Source: Gammaproteobacteria bacterium (GTDB taxonomy: Bacteria; Pseudomonadota; Gammaproteobacteria; Arenicellales; Arenicellaceae). Taken from it: a DNA stretch of 14,245 bases. Where the stretch lies: positions 1 through 14,245 of the forward strand of contig DNHK01000380.1 in the NCBI GenBank assembly GCA_003485905.1. Reading direction: 5' to 3'. The position numbers and the translations under genes are program-made. This document shows positions 7,076-13,214 of the stretch, piece by piece; position 1 is the stretch's first letter; each line of letters opens with the position of its first letter. The notes under the pieces are model-generated. The model did no database searches. It was not told the DNA's origin and worked only from the letters and a program-made list of their open reading frames with translations.

Positions 7076-8249
7076 AAGTTTTATTGCCGGAGTTAAAAAA
7101 ATTTTACTGGCGTTACTGGCCGCTATTATTTTGTCTTGCCTGAGTTTGCTAGTCACTGGCAATGAGTATATTTTCACTGCTATTTCGCGCACCTACCTGG
7201 ATGGTCACGATACCGCAAATATTAACGACCATCGGGCATTTGAGAACCGGATCATCGAAGCATCACAATCTCAACCATGGCCAATTCATCAGAATTTCGC
7301 CGCGGAGTCTTTGCCGGTAGAACTTGGTGAATATTTAGATAAGTATCAAGCCGCAGCATTTTTGGTTATTCACCAAGGTCAGATACTGCGGGAGCAGTAC
7401 TTCCTTGATTACAGCGAGTCCAGCAACACCAATTCTTTTTCCATGGCGAAAACCGTTTTAACTTTGTTGTTGGGAATTGCCATAGACGACGGATTGATTA
7501 GCGGATTAGATCAAAAGTTGGTCGATTTTCTTCCGGAATTTGCCGACGATGAGTACGGGAGATTGGCGACAGTGGGGAGCTTATCGTCGATGACTTCTGG
7601 TTATGATTGGGAGGAGGACTACTATAGTCCGTTCAGCCCGACGGTAGAATTATTATACGGTGACGATGTTAGCGAGTTTGTTTTGGGCGGGCATTTCAGT
7701 AAGCCTGAAGGAGCAGAATACTACTATTCAAGTGCGGGGACACAGTTGTTGGCGGTATTGATAACTCGAGCGATCAAGCTGCAGAATCCCAGTGCAACCC
7801 TAAGCAGTTATCTTAGTAAAAAGCTTTGGCAACCCCTAGGCATGAATAGTGACGGGCGATGGCATCTTGATGATAGCGGAATGGAGTTAGCGTTCTGCTG
7901 TTTAAACTCCAATGCCCGAAATTACGCTAAGCTTGGCCAGTTGATGCTGCAAGACGGTCAGTGGCTGGGTGAGCAATTGGTGCCAATAGAGCATATAAAT
8001 TTGATGCGCACGCCTAACATGGTCAGTCATTATGGGTATTCAAATTGGATAAATGAAGATAACAACCCACCATTTTATTCGTTTAACGGGCATCTTGGTC
8101 AATACATAATTATTGTTCCCGAGCACGAACTTATTATTGTGCGTTTGGGCGAAATTCGGCAACCTCGGCAGCGTGCGATGCGCACCGAGCTACCTTTTTA
8201 TATTGAGCAGGTGTTACCGTTACTAAACGAAACCGTGCGGCCAACGTAA
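7065..8249 (+). CDS. exported serine hydrolase, beta-lactamase/NylB-like family
   Basis: A 394-residue member of the class C beta-lactamase and penicillin-binding-protein-like hydrolases (PF00144), nearest in look to 6-aminohexanoate-dimer hydrolases and esterases. The catalytic triad of motifs is present: SxxK as SMAK with Ser126 and Lys129, YxS as Tyr221-Ser-Ser223 in YYSSAGTQLL, and the HxG-type motif His343-Leu-Gly345 in NGHLGQ. Residues 13-32 (ILLALLAAIILSCLSLLVTG) form one hydrophobic segment after basic residues and lack a convincing AxA cleavage site, so the protein is probably a membrane-anchored periplasmic enzyme. GAGAGGA (7054-7060) precedes the ATG by four bases. The family covers amidases, esterases and DD-peptidases, so the substrate cannot be named, and resistance should not be assumed. 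It leads a same-strand run with the next two exported enzymes. Confidence 0.88.
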   Translation: MAHRSFIAGVKKILLALLAAIILSCLSLLVTGNEYIFTAISRTYLDGHDTANINDHRAFENRIIEASQSQPWPIHQNFAAESLPVELGEYLDKYQAAAFLVIHQGQILREQYFLDYSESSNTNSFSMAKTVLTLLLGIAIDDGLISGLDQKLVDFLPEFADDEYGRLATVGSLSSMTSGYDWEEDYYSPFSPTVELLYGDDVSEFVLGGHFSKPEGAEYYYSSAGTQLLAVLITRAIKLQNPSATLSSYLSKKLWQPLGMNSDGRWHLDDSGMELAFCCLNSNARNYAKLGQLMLQDGQWLGEQLVPIEHINLMRTPNMVSHYGYSNWINEDNNPPFYSFNGHLGQYIIIVPEHELIIVRLGEIRQPRQRAMRTELPFYIEQVLPLLNETVRPT

Positions 8250-8328
8250 GCTTTATAGTCCTTTAAATATAGTCTCCTAGTTACAGCCTCTCGTGTCATC
8301 ACGACTAACATTTCTTCGAGGAAAACAA

Positions 8329-9273
8329 ATGCTAGCAATAAAATCACCATTATCTAGAAATCTTTGCAAGAGCGTATTTGGAGTTTTGTGGCTTTGTTGC
8401 GGCCATATCGTGTCCGCCGCTGATGAATTGCCCGCAGCACATCAACGGCTTGTTAGCGAATTTGTCCATAGTTACCACTCATCTACTCCGATATCACCTA
8501 TTCCAGCAGGAAGCTTGACCGAGCAACAGGCCTATCAAATCGCCAATAATTATGTAGACGAGTTAACAGTTACAGAAGGGCCAATAGGTGGCTATAAAAT
8601 TGGTACCTTTGAAGCTGGCACGTATGACAATGGCCCAGTTGATGGCTGGTCTGGGCCCATTACAGCTATATTGTTTGCCAGTGGCTTATATCCAAGTGGT
8701 CACCACGTTTCCGTTAACTGCTGCAATTTTAGTTTTGTAGAGTCTGATTTTGCAGCTGAAGTCGGCAGTGGCACGATAAATGAAGCTGCAACAGATCTTG
8801 AGATTCTCGCAGCGCTAAAGGGATTTCGTCCATTTATCGAAATGCCAGACATATTAACTACGGCGAGTGGGGGATCGAAATTTTCTGGAGTCGCAACTAA
8901 TTATAATTCTAGAAGGGGTATTCTGGGCGAGCTTATTTCGGTACCTGCGACGCAGGCTGGGTTGGAGCGGCTCAACTCCTTTACATATGACATGACTAAT
9001 GAGCATGATGAGGTGTTGGGTAAGGGCAGTATTAAAGACGCTTACGAGCCGATCTATCGCGTTCGCGCACTCAGGGACCGGCTTTTGGAGCGGGGTCGCC
9101 GCCTGCAAACAGGGGACATATTATCACTGGGCGATATGGGTACCATTCGTCCACTAAAGCCGGGTGGCATTATGCTTGAACTGCCACGTTTCGAGGGGAA
9201 TATTGGGACGGTTACTTACTACGGTCTTGATGCTAATGGTCCCGCAAGTGTTAGTGTGCACATAGACCGGTAG
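8329..9273 (+). CDS. exported MhpD/fumarylacetoacetase-fold hydratase-like protein
   Basis: A 314-residue protein similar to 2-keto-4-pentenoate (2-hydroxypentadienoate) hydratases of the FAH superfamily, which act in aromatic meta-cleavage pathways. Visible matches are GGYKIGTF with Lys90, the metal ligand pair Glu138/Asp140 in VESDFAAEV (E-x-E in MhpD), Glu171 in PFIEMPD, and the closing stretches LQTGDILSLG and IGTVTYYG. Unlike cytosolic MhpD it has a signal peptide: Lys14 followed by a hydrophobic core (SVFGVLWLCCGHIVSA) with likely cleavage at about residue 30. I chose ATG 8329 because GAGGA (8318-8322) lies six bases upstream; a GTG at 8293 lacks a good site and would spoil the signal peptide. 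The mature protein has a Cys-Cys pair at 131-132. It lies 79 bases after the hydrolase gene. The reaction and substrate are not known. Confidence 0.75.
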   Translation: MLAIKSPLSRNLCKSVFGVLWLCCGHIVSAADELPAAHQRLVSEFVHSYHSSTPISPIPAGSLTEQQAYQIANNYVDELTVTEGPIGGYKIGTFEAGTYDNGPVDGWSGPITAILFASGLYPSGHHVSVNCCNFSFVESDFAAEVGSGTINEAATDLEILAALKGFRPFIEMPDILTTASGGSKFSGVATNYNSRRGILGELISVPATQAGLERLNSFTYDMTNEHDEVLGKGSIKDAYEPIYRVRALRDRLLERGRRLQTGDILSLGDMGTIRPLKPGGIMLELPRFEGNIGTVTYYGLDANGPASVSVHIDR

Positions 9274-9339
9274 CATCTTAGGTCGGCATAAATACTACGT
9301 AAATATAAAGATCTATACTCGAATTTGAAGGGTGGAATT

Positions 9340-10605
9340 ATGAACGATCAGCGTGTTGATTCATTGAATTGGAGGCCGGGGCTATCTGCTTTGCTCGGCT
9401 TAATACCGATGTTGTGTTGTGTGCCGCTTTGGGCGCAGTCGCAAGCGACTTATGTGCCGATGGATCCAATACCAGATGTTATCGAAGAACTCCCCGACCC
9501 TTGCGATAATCCAACTACAAGAGCTTGGGGTCCAGACGATCAACGCGGTAATTTAAATTATCTTACGGCTGATCGAGTTCGCGAGAATCTTGGTCTAATC
9601 CGAGAGGGTAAAGTTTACAATCTTGCCCATCTTCTGGAGCCGGGCCAAATGGGTTTCTCTGCGTTTCTCGATTTTAAGGGCAACCTGGGGCAGTGGCCAG
9701 GCGTAAGTGCAAGCAATACGATTTCGAATAACGAAGAGACGTTAGGCAATAGTACTTACAATCCAAATCGGGCCGGAGTTATGCAGTTTGAGATAGGCAC
9801 TCAGCTGGACGGTTTTAATCACTTCACTCAAAGCGGCATAACCTACAACTGCTTTGATACAAGGGACCCTAAAAATCATCTGCTAGCAGAAGGTGACCCA
9901 GGTGATTTACCCAAAGGGAATCCGGGTGACGATTATGTGTTTCGTGGGCACAGCAAAATGGGGGTTGAGAATGTTGGAACTATTATTGCTCGCGGTATAT
10001 TGATCGATGTCGCTGGGCTTCTTCATGAAGGTGAAATTGCAGCCGGCCGTGATCCGGCGGACTTCCCGCAGCCAGAGTATGAATTTACCCCCGAAGAGCT
10101 GGAGCGTGCTTTGTTGCGGCAGGGCCTTACGATCGATGATATTAAGCCCGGCGACGCAATACTGGTTCGTACCGGTTGGGCAGGACGATTCTGGACGTCC
10201 AACCCCGCTGCCCCTCGGAACGAACGCTTAAAATACCTAAATAATGGTCAGGACGAAAAATTTCTTCCTGGGGGCCCTGGCTTGGATTCCCGGGCAATTC
10301 AGTGGACTCTAAATAGACACCCGGTTCTTGTAGCAGCCGATGCGAAAAGTATCGAAATATCGAACCCCCACAAGGAGTCCGAGCGATTCCGTCGACCGGG
10401 CCATCTTAGTTGGCTAAACAGTGGTATTTATATGATGGAGGATGTCGATTTGGAGGAATGGGCAGCAGATTGCGAGCTTCTGGTAGGGGACAATGCAGAT
10501 GTCATTTCCTCAGACGAATCGTGTTACGTGGCGACCCTGATCATTCAGACGATTCCAATTCGAGGCTCAGGTGGATCGACCGTCGCGCCCATCGCAGTCC
10601 GTTAG
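9340..10605 (+). CDS. exported cyclase-family protein (PF04199-like)
   Basis: A 421-residue protein of the 'putative cyclase' family, which includes kynurenine formamidase and isatin hydrolase, metal-dependent amide or ring hydrolases. Family features are RAWGPDDQRGNLNYLT (61-76), a metal-motif region EIGTQLDGFNHF (151-162), GDAILVRTGW, a PGLDSRAIQW stretch before the VAADAKSIEI stretch, GIYMMEDVDLEEWA, and a C-terminal IPIRGSGGSTVAPIA. The canonical HxGTHxDxPxH reads E-I-G-T-Q-L-D-G-F-N-H: both leading histidines are replaced (Glu151, Gln155), while Asp157 and His161 remain. Related family members with GTQxD are known, so this may be a subfamily with another metal arrangement rather than a dead enzyme. 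The N-terminus to about residue 32 (LSALLGLIPMLCCVPLWA) looks like a signal peptide. ATG 9340 has GGTGGA just upstream; a TTG at 9325 is less likely. It lies 66 bases after the hydratase-like gene. Confidence 0.85.
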   Translation: MNDQRVDSLNWRPGLSALLGLIPMLCCVPLWAQSQATYVPMDPIPDVIEELPDPCDNPTTRAWGPDDQRGNLNYLTADRVRENLGLIREGKVYNLAHLLEPGQMGFSAFLDFKGNLGQWPGVSASNTISNNEETLGNSTYNPNRAGVMQFEIGTQLDGFNHFTQSGITYNCFDTRDPKNHLLAEGDPGDLPKGNPGDDYVFRGHSKMGVENVGTIIARGILIDVAGLLHEGEIAAGRDPADFPQPEYEFTPEELERALLRQGLTIDDIKPGDAILVRTGWAGRFWTSNPAAPRNERLKYLNNGQDEKFLPGGPGLDSRAIQWTLNRHPVLVAADAKSIEISNPHKESERFRRPGHLSWLNSGIYMMEDVDLEEWAADCELLVGDNADVISSDESCYVATLIIQTIPIRGSGGSTVAPIAVR

Positions 10606-10691
10606 GTCGCAAATCGGGGGGTGATGGCGTATCGCTTTAGGTGGGCTACTACGGGAATAGCGGTCGAGTAACCATTTTATGAACGCTCAAA

Positions 10692-11723
10692 CTACTCGTC
10701 GAGCGCACAACCATATACTTCGACCGTCGTCCCAGGTCGATAGCGCCAGACATGGTAAGCGTCAGCGGTTACGGGCTCGGTGAAAACCGATGGGTCGGTA
10801 GAGGTGAAGCTATAGGTTAGCGTGCCTGCAGCACGGTCGAGTTCAAATCGTTCGACGATCTTCATTGCCTCACTCTGCGGTGCCGCGACGATTCCGTAAA
10901 CTTTGAACCATGGCCAGTTCAACCTCGTTGTTGTGACGATCAAGGTGTCGCCCTCCCAGTGTCCGATTGAGTAACCGAGGGGCGAGTGCGGTTGTTCCTC
11001 GGCAATTGCGTCCTCGTTCATATGAATTGTTCGGACGTTATCATCCGACTCAATACGGACTTCAATATCGCCACTGGCAAGTTGGACGAAACCAACCGGG
11101 TGCGGACCGATATATGTCATAGCTTCTGGCATGCCGGGCGATACGCAACGCACTACAGGATCATCGACAAGTGGGTCGAAAGCATCGAGCACGGCCCGTG
11201 CTTCGTTGGTTAGCGGTGGATTGGCAGAGTAGGCGGGCGTATTCGAGTGTACGGTAGTCCAGGCGCGAAAGATGTCGTCAATGGGTGCAATATATTCGTC
11301 AGCGGTGCCGCGAACAGCCGCACTGTTTCCAATGATATTTTCACTCCAACGAGGCTCTCCGGTCATGTGCGTTAGCACTTCACGACCATCGGCGAGCAAG
11401 ACGTTGGTGGCAAGCAGCGCTGTACGACGCGTGGAAGGCGAGCCTGCTACGCGCACGATTTGACCAGCTTCTATAAGGTCGCGCGAAACACCAGAACGAT
11501 CGAGGCTGTTGACGTCATGCCCTTCCATCTCCCAAATTTCTTCTTCGCCTTCGTCGTTAAGTACGCGAAGCTGCATGCGTACGTGCGGATTGCGCCACTG
11601 CACCCGGACGAGTTCCCCGACCAGTTCAATAGTGACGTCGGTGTTGAATTCATAGGTGGAATGGTGCGCGAACACACTAGCGGAAAGAAATAACGCTAGT
11701 AACGCAAAGCTTATTCGACTCAT
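10692..11723 (-). CDS. DUF6152 family exported protein, long form
   Basis: A 343-residue protein of unknown function. Residues 1-19 are a clear signal peptide ending SVFA, so the mature protein should begin His20-His21-Ser22. The DUF6152-type N-domain follows, with VQWRNPHV (Asn45-Pro46-His47) and a beta-rich segment to about 120. A linker with GEPRWS (122-127) leads to a C-domain containing RCVSPGMP, GYSIGHWEGDTLIV (250-263), and TSTDPSVFTEPV. Cys193 and Cys339 are the only cysteines and sit at equivalent places in the partial paralogue at the window's right end, so a periplasmic disulfide is likely. AGAGGG lies seven bases upstream of the ATG. It is convergent with the cyclase gene (86 bases, no clear terminator) and divergent from the next operon. 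The N-terminal His suggests metal binding, which is inference. Confidence 0.82.
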   Translation of the reverse strand: MSRISFALLALFLSASVFAHHSTYEFNTDVTIELVGELVRVQWRNPHVRMQLRVLNDEGEEEIWEMEGHDVNSLDRSGVSRDLIEAGQIVRVAGSPSTRRTALLATNVLLADGREVLTHMTGEPRWSENIIGNSAAVRGTADEYIAPIDDIFRAWTTVHSNTPAYSANPPLTNEARAVLDAFDPLVDDPVVRCVSPGMPEAMTYIGPHPVGFVQLASGDIEVRIESDDNVRTIHMNEDAIAEEQPHSPLGYSIGHWEGDTLIVTTTRLNWPWFKVYGIVAAPQSEAMKIVERFELDRAAGTLTYSFTSTDPSVFTEPVTADAYHVWRYRPGTTVEVYGCALDE

Positions 11724-11995
11724 TGTGCTGCCCTCTTTCTGGTTGTTAGCTGAAAGCTAATTCCTATGTGTCCTGCACGCAGGCGAATAAAACATCCTAC
11801 ACCTAACCAATAGCAAAAACACGAGTGAGAACCTAATCATCAAGGTGGCGATAATCGGTCGCGCCTACAATGTTAATTCGCTTTTTCAGGAGCTTGCGTA
11901 GCCCACTGATTTTCCACGACTAAATGCGCTGGTTATTTGAAAATATAGCTTTTATACTTCTTATAGTCACAATATTGCTCTCTTGGAGACCTGCT
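11724..11995. other. divergent intergenic region with small hairpins
   Basis: These 272 bases separate two divergent genes for exported proteins and should hold both promoters. I see TTAGCT-gaa-AGCTAA (11746-11760) and CCTGC-ac-GCAGG (11772-11783), both in the likely 5' leader of the - strand DUF6152 gene. Toward the + strand gene there are -10-like TATACT (11953-11958) and TATAGT (11962-11967), but no well-spaced -35; TTGAAA at 11937 is 19 bases from the latter. No gene is convincing here. Confidence 0.35.
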
Positions 11996-12634
11996 ATGGC
12001 CATTCTGCGAATGTTTATGTTGATCTCGGCCCTGTTGTTTAGCGGGTCGGTTCTTGCTCAACGGTGGGTTCCATTCTCTAGTGTGGAAGACGGTTTTCGC
12101 ATGATGGCACCGGGTGAATTCGAGATCGAAGAAATCGATTTCGAAACGGAGTACGGCATCATCGTTCCAGCGCGTATTTACAGTCACGAAAACGACACCG
12201 GCACGTTTAAGATGACGATAGTTGACTACAGGGACTCACAACGGCTTCACGAGGAACGCCTTGAGGAGAATGGGGGGCTGTATGTAAGCATCTATGGCGA
12301 GGTAGATGTGCGCGGCTCAGTTGCCTTTGCGGCCAAAAAGATTCGTGACCGGGCTAGCACGATCGAATACGATGCGTACCATTACATTAGTCGCATTGAC
12401 GGTCATCAGCTGCAAACTACAAACCCAGATCGCTCGCGCACGTTTGCCGCAATTTATCTTCGCAACAGCCGCTTGTACGTTAGCGAGGCGACGGTTAAGG
12501 AAGGTGCCACGCCGCCGGGTATGTTCCAGCAATCCCTGGAGTTTATCGATGAGAACGGCGAACTGGTTCGTTATGGCTCTTTTCGAGAGGTCATAAAAGT
12601 TCTTGGTGCGCCGGATGACGGGCCACGTTTTTAG
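11996..12634 (+). CDS. exported protein of unknown function (possible PsbP/DcrB-like fold)
   Basis: I do not recognise this 212-residue protein. Residues 1-21 form a signal peptide (hydrophobic core MFMLISALLFSGSVLA, then Gln22), so it is probably periplasmic. The mature start RWVPFSSVEDGFRMMAPGEF, followed by alternating beta-like segments, resembles the 'F-x-SxxxGFxxxxPG' opening of PsbP, DcrB and DUF1795-type domains; this is a shape resemblance only. There are no cysteines and no obvious catalytic motif. The C-terminus ends GAPDDGPRF. I chose ATG 11996 because GGAGA (11985-11989) lies upstream and a clean signal peptide follows; an earlier in-frame ATG at 11924 would place a second hydrophobic segment in front without a good ribosome site. 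The stop is ten bases before the next gene, so the two are almost certainly one operon. Confidence 0.72.
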   Translation: MAILRMFMLISALLFSGSVLAQRWVPFSSVEDGFRMMAPGEFEIEEIDFETEYGIIVPARIYSHENDTGTFKMTIVDYRDSQRLHEERLEENGGLYVSIYGEVDVRGSVAFAAKKIRDRASTIEYDAYHYISRIDGHQLQTTNPDRSRTFAAIYLRNSRLYVSEATVKEGATPPGMFQQSLEFIDENGELVRYGSFREVIKVLGAPDDGPRF

Positions 12635-12644
12635 GAGTTAGTAA

Positions 12645-13016
12645 ATGAAACTAAAATCATTTGTTATTACGTTAGTCGCTGCGCAAGCACTCTCATTTGC
12701 TGCTTGGGCGCATCACTCGCACGGAGCTTACGCGATGACCGATTATACCGAGATGGAAGGAACCGTAACCGACGTTTACTGGATCAATCCCCATGCCTGG
12801 GTTTATCTAGATGTGCTCGGCGAAAACGGAGAAACGGTAAATTGGGCGTTTGAGGCGGCTGGCTCTACTACGCTGGTTCGGGCAGGCATTGACCCAGAAG
12901 GGGTCAAAGCGGGCGACAAGATACACGTGAAGTGTCATCCGCTCACTGATGGCTCCAGCGGTTGTTTGCTCGGCTTTGTGACTACCTCGGACGGAGCCAC
13001 GATCGAGTGGGACTAG
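12645..13016 (+). CDS. DUF6152 family exported protein, short form
   Basis: A 123-residue protein consisting of a signal peptide and the single DUF6152-type N-domain. The signal peptide (MKLKSFVITLVAAQ...) ends AWA at residue 22, leaving mature His23-His24-Ser25-His26. DVYWINPHAW contains Asn48-Pro49-His50, the same 27-residue His-to-His spacing as in the long form encoded at 10692-11723. VNWAFEAAG and the GVKAGDKIHVKC segment match the equivalent strands of the longer proteins. Cys97 and Cys107 form a close pair that the long forms lack and could make a small disulfide loop. AGGAG (12633-12637), overlapping the preceding stop codon, lies seven bases upstream of the ATG and indicates translational coupling. 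Function is unknown; a metal-binding role is inference. Confidence 0.83.
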   Translation: MKLKSFVITLVAAQALSFAAWAHHSHGAYAMTDYTEMEGTVTDVYWINPHAWVYLDVLGENGETVNWAFEAAGSTTLVRAGIDPEGVKAGDKIHVKCHPLTDGSSGCLLGFVTTSDGATIEWD

Positions 13017-13056
13017 ACCGAATCTAGCTCGAATCAATGGAAGCAGGCGACTTAGC

Positions 13057-13078
13057 CGATCGTCGATCGTAAATTTTT
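13057..13078 (+). terminator. weak candidate terminator after the short DUF6152 gene
   Basis: CGATC-GTC-GATCG (13057-13069) forms a 5-bp stem with a 3-base loop, followed after four bases by TTTTT (13074-13078). It lies 40 bases past the stop at 13016. The stem is short, so this is tentative. Confidence 0.3.
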
Positions 13079-13091
13079 ACTCAGATACAAC

Positions 13092-13139
13092 TTGCCTCGA
13101 TCTGGTAGTTTACAGATGCACATTTATACTACGAGGCAA
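13092..13139. repeat. inverted repeat in a convergent intergenic gap
   Basis: TTGCCTCG (13092-13099) is matched by CGAGGCAA (13132-13139). Inside, GTAGT (13105-13109) can pair with ACTAC (13128-13132), giving a bulged stem. No T run follows on either strand. A further TCCAAA/TTTGGA pair with a 7-base loop lies at 13154-13172. The whole 198-base gap (13017-13214) shows no gene; it may hold bidirectional termination for the convergent neighbours. Confidence 0.4.
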
Positions 13140-13214
13140 ATGACCGTCAATTGTCCAAAGCGGCCATTTGGAATCGAGCTTACCGACTAGTTAGTTACTA
13201 ATTATGGCGAACTT

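Noticed and set aside
7065..8249. The beta-lactamase-family gene as an antibiotic resistance gene
   Set aside because: The SxxK, YxS and HxG pattern fits the broad family of esterases, amidases and peptidases, and nothing seen is specific to beta-lactam hydrolysis.
8293..8328. GTG 8293 as the start of the hydratase-like gene
   Set aside because: It lies in a small hairpin (TCGTG/CACGA), has no clear ribosome site, and would put 12 extra residues ahead of a normal signal peptide; ATG 8329 has GAGGA six bases upstream.
9325..9339. TTG 9325 as the start of the cyclase gene
   Set aside because: The codons overlap the AAGGGTGGA ribosome site that serves ATG 9340.
11924..11995. ATG 11924 as the start of the 212-residue exported protein
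   Set aside because: It would add a second hydrophobic segment before a complete signal peptide, lacks a ribosome site, and overlaps the likely promoter region.
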